From positions 2,852,001 to 2,916,000 of the forward strand of contig NZ_CP197417.1 in assembly GCF_052161615.1 (NCBI RefSeq): a stretch of 64,000 nt of DNA, in the 5' to 3' direction. Position 1 is the first letter of the stretch; each line of letters begins with the position of its first letter. The notes under the pieces were generated by a model that had not been told where the DNA came from, did no database searches, and saw nothing but the letters and a program-made list of their open reading frames with translations. Position numbers and translations under genes: made by a program. This document shows, piece by piece, positions 41,202-50,145 of this stretch. This DNA is from Aeoliella sp052161615 (GTDB lineage Bacteria; Planctomycetota; Planctomycetia; Pirellulales; Lacipirellulaceae).

Positions 41202-41983
41202 CGCCACTCGTCGCCACGGTGTTTGTGGCCAGTTTGCTCGGCTCGCTGCACTGCGCAGGAATGTGTGGGCCTTTCGTCGCGTTTGCCGTGGGCCAACCCA
41301 AGCCGGGGGCATCGCGTGGGCGACTGCAGGTCGCCTACCACGGCGGCCGGCTTGTTACCTACATGCTGCTCGGGGCCGTCGCTGGATCGATAGGCGCCAT
41401 CGTCGATATGACCTCCACTCTCGCGGGACTTCAGCCGATCGCAATGGCGCTCGCCGGCGGGTTGATGGTGGCGATGGGCGTGACCGAGCTACTGCGATAC
41501 CTTGGTCACCGTATTCACACCGTGCATCCCCCGAAATGGCTCGCGCTGACGGTCCAGCGTGGCCAAAGGCTCGCGCTAACCTTCAAACCGACCCATAGGG
41601 CACTCGCAATTGGGCTGTTGACGACGCTGCTGCCTTGCGGTTGGTTGTACGCCTTCGCTCTTACGGCCGCGGGCACAGGGAGTCCGCTCCGAGGCGCGAT
41701 CGTCATGGCCGTATTCTGGGTGGGCACGCTTCCCGTTCTGGTAGCACTCGGGGCGAGTGTCCAAACCGCGCTTGGTGTGCTCGGTAAACGACTCCCCGCT
41801 GTTTGCGCGGTGGCGCTGATCGTCGTGGGGCTTACCACCATCGCCGGAAGGCTACGGCTCGACTCCGTGGCACTCGCACGGTCGGTCGAAGCAGCTCAAT
41901 TGCATTCACCGAGTTCTGTACCCAACCCCGACGAGTTGCCACCCTGTTGCCGACCAGCGGCCGAACATGAGGCCGCGCCGTGA
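41198..41983 (+). CDS. SafE/DsbD-like membrane protein of the cbb3 assembly locus
   Basis: 261 residues, ATG in the overlap with the preceding stop. About six membrane helices; conserved LLGSLHCAGMCGPFVAFAVG at the N terminus and LLTTLLPCGWLYAFALTAAG in the second half, each with a single Cys in the helix, as in the sulfite-exporter TauE/SafE and cytochrome-biogenesis transmembrane family (PF13386 type). Such proteins sit in cbb3 loci next to CcoI/CcoS and are thought to help copper or thiol handling. The tail ends with CC (PPCCRPAAEHEA), possibly metal-binding. Confidence 0.85.
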   Translation: MTPLVATVFVASLLGSLHCAGMCGPFVAFAVGQPKPGASRGRLQVAYHGGRLVTYMLLGAVAGSIGAIVDMTSTLAGLQPIAMALAGGLMVAMGVTELLRYLGHRIHTVHPPKWLALTVQRGQRLALTFKPTHRALAIGLLTTLLPCGWLYAFALTAAGTGSPLRGAIVMAVFWVGTLPVLVALGASVQTALGVLGKRLPAVCAVALIVVGLTTIAGRLRLDSVALARSVEAAQLHSPSSVPNPDELPPCCRPAAEHEAAP

Positions 41984-44436
41984 CTGTCGTCACCGATGAC
42001 GCAAGAACTGTGAAAGCCGTAGCGTGCGAACACTGCGGGTTGCCCGTGCCGCGCGGGCTGGTTGATCCCGTGGCCGAACACCAGTTCTGCTGCCACGGTT
42101 GTCGGACTGTCTACGAACTGCTTCACGATAACTCGCTCGACGACTTCTATCGAGTCCGCGAGGCGACGGGGGGAGAACGGGCTCCGGTTCGCAGCACCGG
42201 CAACCGCTACGCGGCATTTGACGCGGAAGAGTTTCAAGCCAGGCATTGCCAGGGGATCGCCGGCGGATATCTGTCGACCGATCTGCGGCTCGAGGGCGTT
42301 CACTGCGCAGCGTGCATGTGGTTGGTCGAACGCCTGCCGCAACTCGTCGCCGGCGTGCGCTCGGCCCGTCTCAACCTACGTGATGCGGTGATTCGGGTCA
42401 TTTGGGATCCGTGCGAGACACCGTTATCGGCCATCGCAACTATGCTTGACCGCCTAGGTTACCCCGCCCACCCGGCGAGGGACACCACGGCAAGCGAAGT
42501 CCATCGACGCGGTGAGCGGACGCAGCTCATCCGCTTGGCCGTTGCGGGCGCGTGTGCCGGCAACACCATGCTGCTTGCCATCGCGCTGTACGCCGGGCAG
42601 TTCGCAGGGATCGAAGCCGAGTTCTCCAATTTATTTCGATGGATCAGCGCCGGCCTGGGCACCATCGCCCTGGTATGGCCGGGAAGTGTATTCTTCCGCG
42701 GGGCTTGGTCGGCGATTCGGGCCCAGGGTGTGACGCTCGACGTGCCTATCGCACTTGCCCTCGCCGCCGGCGGTGTGGCGGGCATCTGGAACGTCGTGAC
42801 TGGCACTGGAGAGATCTATTTTGACTCGCTCAGCGTGCTTGTCTTCCTGCTCCTCGTCGGTCGATGGTTTCAATCGCGGCAACAACGCTGGGCGGACGAG
42901 ACGGTGAACCTGCTCGGTTCGTTTACACCGAACACCTGCCGTGTGGTGCGAGGCGATGGGATCGTCGAAACGACTCTCGACGCACTTGAAAAGGGAGATG
43001 TCGTCGAAGTTCTCTCAGGCGATCTGATTCCCGCGGATGGAACTGTGATCAAAGGGCACTCCGCGCTGAACCGGAGCCTGCTCACTGGGGAGTCCTGCGC
43101 CGAACCCATCAAGCCCGGCGACGAAGTATTCGCCGGCACTCAAAACCTAGGAAGCACGATTCGCCTTCGCGTGGAGACCGTTGGCGAGGGGACGCGCGTC
43201 GCGCGGCTGATGGATTTAGTAGCCGAGGGGGTTCGAGAAAAGCCACCCATTGTCCAGTTTGCCGATCGAGCGTCGGGGTGGTTCGTCACGGTGGTGCTGG
43301 TGGTGGCAGTGGTGACCTTTGTGGTGTGGTCGATGACGGCGTCGCTATCCGAAGCAGTGACCCACACGATCGCCTTGCTGATTGTTGCCTGCCCCTGTGC
43401 GTTGGGTTTGGCCACGCCCCTCACCATGGCAGTGGCAATCGGTCTCGCAGCTCGGCGACAGGTGCTAATTAAGAATGCCGGGGCGCTCGAAATCCTTGCC
43501 CGTAGGGGCCGAATGCTGCTCGATAAGACGGGCACGCTTACCAGCGGCCGACCGACGCTGGTTGAGTGGACGGGCCCTGACTGGCTGCGACCGGTGATCG
43601 CTCAGGCCGAGTTGCGCTCAACGCATCCGATCGCAAAGGCACTGGTCGAGGCGTTTGGCAATCAACCACTTCGAAGGGGTACTGATACCCCACAATCGAG
43701 TGAAGAAATTCACGGGGGCGGAATTCGAGCAATCGTAGACGAGCAAGTTCTGCTCGTAGGTTCGCCCACGTTTCTCATCGATAGCGGAGTCGAAATCGTG
43801 CCTTCGGATGCGGATCGTATTCGCGGGCTGGAACAGGCTGGTCTGACGACAGTGGGCGTGTCGCTCGACGGCCGGCTCGTTGGTGTCGCGGCTCTTGGCG
43901 ACCAACTTCACTCCGACGCGGCGCAAGCCATCGCCGAGCTATGCGCCTTGGGGTGGCAGCCGTCCATCGTTTCGGGCGATGCGTCTGGCGTGGTTCGAAC
44001 GGTTGCCAATCAAGTTGGCATTCCGGAAGACGATTGCTTCGCCCAGGTTACGCCTGAAAACAAGCTGGCGATCGTCAGCGGCTCTCGTCAGCTGTCCACG
44101 GTGATGGTGGGCGACGGTGTCAACGATGCCGCGGCCCTGGCTGCGGCGGACGTTGGTATTGCGGTCGAAGGTGGTGCCGAGGCATCGCTCGCAGCGGCCG
44201 ACATTTACATCGCCGCGCCGGGTACAATGCCTCTCGTAGAGCTGGTGCAGCTCGCAAGACGCACCCGTCGCACCGTGCGGCAAAACTTGGCGATTGCACT
44301 AAGTTACAACGTGCTGTTTGTGTCCCTCGCCGCGGCAGGTTGCATCTCGCCCCTCGTCGCCGCGATCCTCATGCCCATTAGTTCGGCGTCTGTGCTCGCT
44401 AGCGCCATGAGCATCACTCTCGGGCGAGGTGCATAA
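41980..44436 (+). CDS. ccoI: Copper-transporting P1B-type ATPase (CcoI/FixI)
   Basis: 818 residues, GTG start in a four-base overlap with the previous stop. N terminus: CEHCGLPVPRGL and FCCHGCRTVYELL, the Cys-rich head seen in FixI; then a heavy-metal domain with CAAC at 109-112. Membrane helices follow, with CPC at 471-473 (Cu(I) path), DKTGTLT at 515-521 (phosphorylation site Asp515), STHPIAKALVEAF (HP motif) and VMVGDGVNDAAALAAADVG. CcoI supplies copper for the binuclear centre of cbb3 oxidase. It overlaps ccoS by one base (TAATG). Confidence 0.95.
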   Translation: MTVVTDDARTVKAVACEHCGLPVPRGLVDPVAEHQFCCHGCRTVYELLHDNSLDDFYRVREATGGERAPVRSTGNRYAAFDAEEFQARHCQGIAGGYLSTDLRLEGVHCAACMWLVERLPQLVAGVRSARLNLRDAVIRVIWDPCETPLSAIATMLDRLGYPAHPARDTTASEVHRRGERTQLIRLAVAGACAGNTMLLAIALYAGQFAGIEAEFSNLFRWISAGLGTIALVWPGSVFFRGAWSAIRAQGVTLDVPIALALAAGGVAGIWNVVTGTGEIYFDSLSVLVFLLLVGRWFQSRQQRWADETVNLLGSFTPNTCRVVRGDGIVETTLDALEKGDVVEVLSGDLIPADGTVIKGHSALNRSLLTGESCAEPIKPGDEVFAGTQNLGSTIRLRVETVGEGTRVARLMDLVAEGVREKPPIVQFADRASGWFVTVVLVVAVVTFVVWSMTASLSEAVTHTIALLIVACPCALGLATPLTMAVAIGLAARRQVLIKNAGALEILARRGRMLLDKTGTLTSGRPTLVEWTGPDWLRPVIAQAELRSTHPIAKALVEAFGNQPLRRGTDTPQSSEEIHGGGIRAIVDEQVLLVGSPTFLIDSGVEIVPSDADRIRGLEQAGLTTVGVSLDGRLVGVAALGDQLHSDAAQAIAELCALGWQPSIVSGDASGVVRTVANQVGIPEDDCFAQVTPENKLAIVSGSRQLSTVMVGDGVNDAAALAAADVGIAVEGGAEASLAAADIYIAAPGTMPLVELVQLARRTRRTVRQNLAIALSYNVLFVSLAAAGCISPLVAAILMPISSASVLASAMSITLGRGA

Positions 44437-44606
44437 TGTCGACGATCTACGTCATGATTCCTGTCGCGCTTGCACTCGCTTCCACCGCGATCGTCGCGTT
44501 CATTTGGGCCGTGCGGTCGGGGCAGTACGACGATCCGCAAAGCGAGGCCTATCGCATGCTGTTCGAGGATCAACCTCGCAAGCCTTCCAATCGCCACAAG
44601 CCGTAG
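44436..44606 (+). CDS. ccoS: cbb3 oxidase maturation protein CcoS
   Basis: 56 residues. Starts in the TAATG overlap with ccoI. Sequence MSTIYVMIPVALALASTAIV, then AFIWAVRSGQYDDPQSEAYR and MLFED: a single membrane helix followed by the diagnostic W-x-x-x-S-G-Q-[FY]-D-D-x-x-x-x-A-x-x-[MI]-L motif of CcoS. Needed for insertion of cofactors into cbb3 oxidase. Last gene of the locus; a glycosidase starts 113 bases on. Confidence 0.93.
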   Translation: MSTIYVMIPVALALASTAIVAFIWAVRSGQYDDPQSEAYRMLFEDQPRKPSNRHKP

Positions 44607-44719
44607 CGAAGGAATTGTGCGAGGACCCGGGTTATCGCGGGGCAGACGCCGGCAAGGGGTTCGGATATGGTAGAAGTTCGCTTGTCCCGCTTCTCGCCCC
44701 CGCTCGCCACGAGGTCGCC

Positions 44720-46408
44720 ATGCTCCTCCGCCTCATCACGCCCGCCGTTCTGACGTGCCTGCTGTTCTCGTCCACCTCGCTAGCTCAAGAGTCGTTCGAC
44801 GTGACCATCGGGGTCGATTCCACCAAACCATCTGGCGAGCTGCGCCCCATCTGGCGATTCTTTGGCGGCGACGAACCGAACTACGTCTACATGAAGGACG
44901 GTCGCAAGCTGACGAGTCGGCTCGGTGAGCTTCGGAAGGACGATGTTTACTTTCGCACGCACAATCTGCTTACCTCGGGCGATGGCACGCCGGCGCTCAA
45001 GTGGGGCAGCACCAATGCCTACACCGAAGATGAGTGGGGCAAGCCGGTTTACGACTGGACGATCGTCGATCGTATCTTCGACACCCAGGTAAAACGCGGC
45101 GTGAAACCCTACGTGCAGGTCGGCTTCATGCCCGAGGCGATGTCGACCAAACCGAAGCCTTACCAACACGAGTGGCGCCCCGGGTTTCGTTACGAAGAAA
45201 TCATGACGGGTTGGCGCTATCCGCCGAAGAGCTACGAGAAGTGGGGCGAACTCGTTTATCAATGGGCCAAGCACTGCAAGGAGCGGTACGGCGAAGACGA
45301 GGTGCTCCGCTGGTACTGGCAAACATGGAACGAAGCCAACATCTGCCCCGATGGTTACTGGGGTGGCACGCCCGAAGAGTTTTACAAATTGCACGACTAC
45401 ACGGTCGCGGCCATCCGGCGAGCGATACCGAACGCGCGTGTTGGCGGACCGGACACGGCGGGCGATGGTGGTGACTTCACGCGAAAGTTCCTTGAGCACT
45501 GCCTGCGTGGCAAGAATCATGCCACGGGCAAAGTAGGGACACCGATCGACTTCGTGTCGTTCCACGCCAAGGGTTCGCCGCGCTACGTCGACGATCACAT
45601 CCAGATGGGGATCGCCGACCAGTTGCGAACCATTGACCGCGGATTCGGAATCGTGGCGTCGTTCCCCGAGTTAAAGCAAACGCCGATTGTCATCGGCGAG
45701 TCCGATCCCGAGGGGTGCGCCGCGTGCCAGGGACCGCAGTTCAGCTACCGCAATGGCACCATGTACTCCAGCTACACGGCCGCCAGCTTCGCCCGAAAGC
45801 ACGACCTCGCGGACAAGCATGGCGTGCGGCTGGAGGGGGCGCTCACTTGGGCGTTCGAGTTCGAGGATCAACCCTACTTCGCTGGTTTTCGCCAGCTTGC
45901 CAGCAACGGCATCCCGCTGGCCGTGTTCAATGTGTTTCGCATGATGAGTCAGATGGAATCCGAGCGACTGCCGGCGACGAGCTCGCATCAAGTGGCGCTC
46001 GACAAGATCATGGGCAGTGGCGTTCGCGATCAACCAGACGTGGGAGTACTAGCCAGTCGTAACAACGACCGGGTGACGGTGCTCGTGTGGCACTACCACG
46101 ACGACGATCTGCCTGGGCCCGTGGCGAAGGTCAAGCTGGAGATTCGCGACCTAGGGCTCGACTGGGATACCGCCACCGCCAAGCACTACCGCGTCGACGA
46201 AACGCACGGCAATCCTTTTGGTGAGTGGAAACGCATGGGTTCGCCCGGCGCACCGAACGAACAGCAGTACAAGCGACTCATGGAGTCGTCGGAGCTCACG
46301 CCTTACTCGGGCGATGACAATTACGAGTTCGTGGTGAACGACGCGAAGTTCGAATTCGACCTGCCACGGCAAGGGGTGTCGCTCATTGAACTCACTCGCG
46401 GTGAGTAG
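44720..46408 (+). CDS. Secreted GH39-like glycosidase
   Basis: 562 residues from ATG 44720, which opens a signal peptide (MLLRLITPAVLTCLLFSSTSLAQ). TIM-barrel features of GH39 (beta-xylosidase/alpha-iduronidase type): WRFFGGDEPNYVYM near the N terminus, WYWQTWNEANICP with the acid/base Glu205 after Asn, and PIVIGESDPEGCAACQGPQF with the nucleophile candidate Glu327. A beta-sandwich completes the C terminus. Substrates in the family include xylosides and glycosaminoglycans. Its 3' end overlaps the convergent HELGH gene by 17 bases. Confidence 0.87.
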   Translation: MLLRLITPAVLTCLLFSSTSLAQESFDVTIGVDSTKPSGELRPIWRFFGGDEPNYVYMKDGRKLTSRLGELRKDDVYFRTHNLLTSGDGTPALKWGSTNAYTEDEWGKPVYDWTIVDRIFDTQVKRGVKPYVQVGFMPEAMSTKPKPYQHEWRPGFRYEEIMTGWRYPPKSYEKWGELVYQWAKHCKERYGEDEVLRWYWQTWNEANICPDGYWGGTPEEFYKLHDYTVAAIRRAIPNARVGGPDTAGDGGDFTRKFLEHCLRGKNHATGKVGTPIDFVSFHAKGSPRYVDDHIQMGIADQLRTIDRGFGIVASFPELKQTPIVIGESDPEGCAACQGPQFSYRNGTMYSSYTAASFARKHDLADKHGVRLEGALTWAFEFEDQPYFAGFRQLASNGIPLAVFNVFRMMSQMESERLPATSSHQVALDKIMGSGVRDQPDVGVLASRNNDRVTVLVWHYHDDDLPGPVAKVKLEIRDLGLDWDTATAKHYRVDETHGNPFGEWKRMGSPGAPNEQQYKRLMESSELTPYSGDDNYEFVVNDAKFEFDLPRQGVSLIELTRGE

Positions 46409-46883
46409 CGGACTGGTGCGACGCAGGTGGTTTCCAAATTGAATTCACGGAGCCTCGCATGCCATAGTATCCAGCGGAAGTTGCGAGGGCCGCAAATATA
46501 GCGATTACGAGCAAGCTCTCCCCTTCTGCGATGAGCCGTGGCGTATCGAGCCAGCGATCGCCACTGTACCAAGCAAGCAGTATGTACAGTCCGTTCGCCA
46601 GCACGCAAAAGTTGGCCACAAACCACGCCCACTGCCGATCGATGGCCCACGCCAACAGCACCGGCAGGGCTACACCGAGCACTGGCCCACCCCAAAGCGT
46701 CAGCCGCGGATAAGGGTCGGGTGCAAACCGGCTATGCGGAAGTTTCCAAGGCCGAAGCTCCACGTCAACCAGCGTCCCACCCCCAAGCCAGCCTGTCACA
46801 AGGTGGCCAAGTTCGTGCGTGGTGGTCATCACGCACCAGGAGAGGAGCACGAGGGCGGAGAGTTTGGCGACGCGGAGAAGCAT
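46392..46883 (-). CDS. Small membrane protein with HELGH metalloprotease motif
   Basis: 163 residues from ATG 46881-46883; the frame is open to a TTG at 46940 that overlaps the toxin gene. The zinc motif HELGH (23-27) sits in a helix right after a hydrophobic start (LSALVLLSWCVMTTTHELGH). Three more hydrophobic segments follow (LWGGPVLGVALPVLLAWAI, FVANFCVLANGLYILLAWY, LLVIAIFAALATSAGYYG). A second motif N/L-D-P that M50 site-2 proteases carry is not clear; the region GDRWLDTPRL is the nearest. Could be a minimal M50-like protease or a relative that only binds zinc. Confidence 0.65.
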   Translation of the reverse strand: MLLRVAKLSALVLLSWCVMTTTHELGHLVTGWLGGGTLVDVELRPWKLPHSRFAPDPYPRLTLWGGPVLGVALPVLLAWAIDRQWAWFVANFCVLANGLYILLAWYSGDRWLDTPRLIAEGESLLVIAIFAALATSAGYYGMRGSVNSIWKPPASHQSATHRE

Positions 46884-46899
46884 TCGCTGAGTCTCGTCT

Positions 46900-47267
46900 T
46901 CATAGGGGAAGGATTCGAACTCTCTTCCGACTATCGTCAATAATTAACAATGCCCCGCTCTCCAGTTCCAGCTCATGCTGTGTCAGCGCGGCAAGTACGG
47001 TTGCTCCAAGATGGTCGGGCATCACGTTCTCTGTCCGCACCTGGATTACACTCGGCCCCGTCGCGTGGGAAAGCGCGAGCAGCGTGCTGAAGTCGAGATC
47101 ATGGGTGAATACAAAGTAATCGTTGGCCAACGCCCACGCCATGATTTCTGCGTCCTTGGCTCCGGGGCTACCAATCACGCTCCAATGTTGGCTGACGATG
47201 CCGCTTTCGTGGAAGAAATCCACCCAGCACGGCGGTAATTCATGTCGATGAGAACTCGGATGGTCAT
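46900..47267 (-). pseudogene. DUF5615 PIN-like toxin, frame broken near codon 10
   Basis: Starting at the ATG at 47265-47267 the frame reads MTIRVLIDMN, then continues out of register (YRRAGW...). The other frame, open from further upstream, reads LPPCWVDFFHESGIVSQHWS, then PGAKDAEIMAWALANDYFVF and THDLDFSTLLALSHATGPSV, ending RKRVRILPL. Joined, MTIRVLIDMN and LPPCWVDFF give a complete DUF5615 protein with the typical N terminus (I-D-M-N-L-P-P-x-W) and acidic PIN-type residues. One missing T in the run at 47236-47242 explains the break. The start overlaps the antitoxin stop (ATGA). It may be an inactivated toxin or a one-base sequence error. Confidence 0.8.
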
Positions 47268-47494
47268 ACGCTCGATAGGGGCACGTCGCATTCCTCAACA
47301 CGCCATGTCGCGTAGACCAAACACTGTTCGATGTCTTCAGGCTCAATATAGGGGTAGGCTTCCAATATCTCCTGATGCGACTTTCCAGCAGCTAGAAGTC
47401 CCAAGATCGTACCCACTGTGACGCGCATTCCGCGAATGCACGGCTTGCCACCCATGACGGCCGGGTCGAAGGTAATTCGGTCGATGGAGGTCAT
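47264..47494 (-). CDS. DUF433 antitoxin-like protein
   Basis: 76 residues from ATG 47492-47494. MTSIDRITFDPAVMGGKPCI, then RGMRVTVGTILGLLAAGKSH and EILEAYPYIEPEDIEQCLVY: the G-K-P-x-I-x-G-x-R-V-x-V and Y-P-x-L/I-x-x-x-D-I hallmarks of DUF433, a winged-helix/ HTH-like family usually paired with DUF5615 as antitoxin and toxin. Stop overlaps the toxin start by four bases, the standard order antitoxin first. Confidence 0.9.
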   Translation of the reverse strand: MTSIDRITFDPAVMGGKPCIRGMRVTVGTILGLLAAGKSHQEILEAYPYIEPEDIEQCLVYATWRVEECDVPLSSV

Positions 47495-47585
47495 TTGATG
47501 TTTGCGGCGGGTGGGGAAAGGGGCGTCACCTCTACAAGATTGTAGCATTTGACAATACACCGAACAAATTCGACTCTATGGAATA

Positions 47586-49412
47586 TCATGCCCGCCCCTC
47601 CATGTGCGCCATCAACAGCGCAATATCCGCCGGCGTAATGCCACTAATCCGACTCGCCTGGGCGAGGTCCACGGGGCGGATGCGGGTGAGTTTCTCGCGG
47701 GCCTCCATGCGCATTTGGGCCAAGCGGTGGTAGTCGAACTGGAGCGGGATTCGCTTCGAGGCGAGTCGCTGCTGCCGATCGACTTCGACTTGCTGGCGAG
47801 CGATGTAGCCCTCGTACTTGATGTCCCACAACGCCTGCTCGGCTGCTTCAGTGTCGATCGTGGCGAGCGATGGCGCGACGGCCGCGACGTCGTCCCAAGT
47901 CACTTCAGGACGGCGGAGAAACTTCGCTAGCGGGCCGCCCGCGTGCGAAGTAGTGCTAAGGACGCGCTTCGCCTCGTCCATCGCGGTGAGCTTTTCGGTC
48001 AGGCGATCCATTCGCACGTTATCGGCCAAGCCGAACTGGTGAGCGAGCGGTGTGAGGCGGCGATCAGCGTTGTCGTGCCGAAGCAAGAGGCGATACTCAG
48101 CGCGGCTTGTAAACATACGGTAAGGTTCGTCCACGCCACAGGTCACAAGATCATCGATCAGCACGCCGATATAAGCTTGGTCGCGTGTCAAGACGAGTGG
48201 CTCGCGGCCAGCGACTTGCAGCGCAGCGTTCGCACCAGCGATGAGTCCCTGGGCACCGGCTTCTTCGTAACCCGTGGTGCCATTGATTTGCCCCGCCAGG
48301 AAGAGTCCCCGGCAGCACTTGGTCTCAAGCCAAGGCGTCAACTGGTCGGGAGGGGCGTAGTCGTACTCCACGGCGTAGCCGTAACGCATGATTTCGGCCC
48401 GCTCGAGGCCGGGGATGAGCTTGAACATTTCATCCTGTACGTCACGCGGCAAGCTGGTGGACACGCCGTTGACATAGACCTCAAGCGTATTCCTTCCTTC
48501 CGGTTCCAAGAACAGCTGATGCTGATCCTTCTCGGCAAATCGCACCACCTTGTCTTCGATGCTCGGGCAGTAGCGGGGGCCGCTGCTGTTGATCTGCCCG
48601 CTGTACATCGGCGCGCGGTGCAGGTTCGCGTTGATCAAGTCGTGGACGGCCTGATTCGTGTACGTGATGTAGCACGGCATCTGCTCGACATCGAGCGCGC
48701 GATTGAGGAACGAGAACGGCTGCGGGGTGTCGTCGCCCGGTTGCAGCTCAGTGCGTTCGTAGTCGATGGTTCGTCCGTTGAGCCGTGGTGGCGTACCGGT
48801 CTTGAATCGCTCCAAGCGAATGCCAATTCGCCCAAGCGCTCCGCTGATGCCTGCCGTTGTCCCCTCCCCTGCCCGACCGCCGGCGGTCTTGGCCTCGCCG
48901 GTATGCATTAGGGCTTGAAGGAATGTTCCCGTCGTGAGAACGACGGTTGGGGAGCGATAAACCGCCCCGCCACGGACTCGCACGCCCGTGATCAGTGGCT
49001 GATTCGAGTCGGGGCTCGCGATCTCCAAATCCTCAACCACCTCTTGGCGGAGGCTCAGGTTGGTTTGATGCTCGCAGAGTCGCTTGACCTCGGCTTGGTA
49101 CGCCTTCTTGTCCGCCTGCGCGCGGGGGCTGTGCATCGCCGGGCCCTTGCGGCGGTTGAGCAGGCGAAACTGAATGCCCGTGGCGTCGATCGCTTGCCCC
49201 ATGGCTCCGCCGAGTGCGTCGATCTCGCGTACGATCTGACCCTTGCCAACGCCACCAATCGCGGGATTACAGCTCATCTGGCCCACGGTGTCGCAGTTGG
49301 TGGTGAGCAGTGCGACCTTCGCTCCCATCCGCGCAGCGGCCAGCGCGGCCTCGGTCCCTGCGTGACCAGCACCCACCACTACCACGTCGAAGTCATAGAC
49401 AGATTCAGACAC
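47586..49412 (-). CDS. mnmG: tRNA uridine-5-carboxymethylaminomethyl modification enzyme MnmG (GidA)
   Basis: 608 residues. GTG at 49410-49412 is chosen (SESVYDFDVVVVGAGHAGTE) over a TTG four codons earlier because the family starts just before the FAD strand; GAGAAG lies nearby upstream. FAD loop VVVGAGHAGTEAALAAARMG; NCDTVGQMSCNPAIGGVGKG with the conserved Cys; GLFLAGQINGTTGYEEAGAQ; RAEYRLLLRHDNADRRLTP. With MnmE it adds the carboxymethylaminomethyl group at U34 of several tRNAs. The mnmE partner is not in the window. Confidence 0.97.
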   Translation of the reverse strand: MSESVYDFDVVVVGAGHAGTEAALAAARMGAKVALLTTNCDTVGQMSCNPAIGGVGKGQIVREIDALGGAMGQAIDATGIQFRLLNRRKGPAMHSPRAQADKKAYQAEVKRLCEHQTNLSLRQEVVEDLEIASPDSNQPLITGVRVRGGAVYRSPTVVLTTGTFLQALMHTGEAKTAGGRAGEGTTAGISGALGRIGIRLERFKTGTPPRLNGRTIDYERTELQPGDDTPQPFSFLNRALDVEQMPCYITYTNQAVHDLINANLHRAPMYSGQINSSGPRYCPSIEDKVVRFAEKDQHQLFLEPEGRNTLEVYVNGVSTSLPRDVQDEMFKLIPGLERAEIMRYGYAVEYDYAPPDQLTPWLETKCCRGLFLAGQINGTTGYEEAGAQGLIAGANAALQVAGREPLVLTRDQAYIGVLIDDLVTCGVDEPYRMFTSRAEYRLLLRHDNADRRLTPLAHQFGLADNVRMDRLTEKLTAMDEAKRVLSTTSHAGGPLAKFLRRPEVTWDDVAAVAPSLATIDTEAAEQALWDIKYEGYIARQQVEVDRQQRLASKRIPLQFDYHRLAQMRMEAREKLTRIRPVDLAQASRISGITPADIALLMAHMEGRA

Positions 49413-49573
49413 AAATCTTCTCAATCAATTAGAGCACCGAGCGGGGCCCGTCAGGGCCGTGGTAGCCTTCCTGCGCCCATGAACTCCACTTTCACGAACC
49501 CTCGCTACCCGAAATCACCCCTTCAGGATACTCTCGAACGGGCGGTTCCTGAATTCCCCAACGGGCGAGAACG

Positions 49574-50137
49574 ATGAAACGATGCGACTGGGCACTCGGT
49601 AGCGAAGCCGAAACGCTTTACCACGACACCGAGTGGGGCGTCCCGTCGTGGGACGATCGGCACCTTTTCGAGATGCTGACCCTTGAGGGGGCTCAGGCGG
49701 GGCTAAGCTGGAGCACCATTCTCAACAAGCGGGCCGGCTACCGTAAGGCCTTTGCTGAGTTTGACCCTGTGAAAGTCGCAAGGTTCACGCCGAAGAAGGT
49801 CGAATCGCTGGTTCTCGACTCCGGAATCGTGCGTCACCGGGGAAAAATCGAGTCGACCATTAAGAACGCCAAGGCCGTGCTGGAGGTGCAAGACTCTGGA
49901 GAGTCGCTCGCCGGGCTACTGTGGCAGTTTGTCGACGGTGAACCATTGCAGCATCGCTACAAGAGTCTTTCCGAAGTCCCCGCCGAGACCGCTGAATCCA
50001 AGGCGATGAGCAAGGCGCTCAAGAAGCGCGGCTTCACGTTTGTTGGTCCGACCACTTGTTACGCGTTCATGCAAGCGGTGGGGATGGTTAACGACCACCT
50101 GACGACTTGCTTCCGCCACAAGGAAGTTTGTACCTAG
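49574..50137 (+). CDS. tag: DNA-3-methyladenine glycosylase I
   Basis: 187 residues. MKRCDWALGSEAETLYHDTE, then WGVPSWDDRHLFEMLTLEGA and QAGLSWSTILNKR: Tag N terminus. The zinc-binding set Cys4, His17 and, near the end, NDHLTTCFRH with its His and Cys is complete. Excises 3-methyladenine from alkylated DNA. Length is the family norm. Its stop lies eight bases from the convergent sigma-factor stop. Confidence 0.95.
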   Translation: MKRCDWALGSEAETLYHDTEWGVPSWDDRHLFEMLTLEGAQAGLSWSTILNKRAGYRKAFAEFDPVKVARFTPKKVESLVLDSGIVRHRGKIESTIKNAKAVLEVQDSGESLAGLLWQFVDGEPLQHRYKSLSEVPAETAESKAMSKALKKRGFTFVGPTTCYAFMQAVGMVNDHLTTCFRHKEVCT

Positions 50138-50145
50138 CAAGCTGC

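Noticed and set aside
46900..46925. TTCGAATC, resembling a tRNA T-arm on the minus strand
   Set aside because: It is the coding end of the DUF5615 toxin (VRILPL) and no other tRNA arms surround it.
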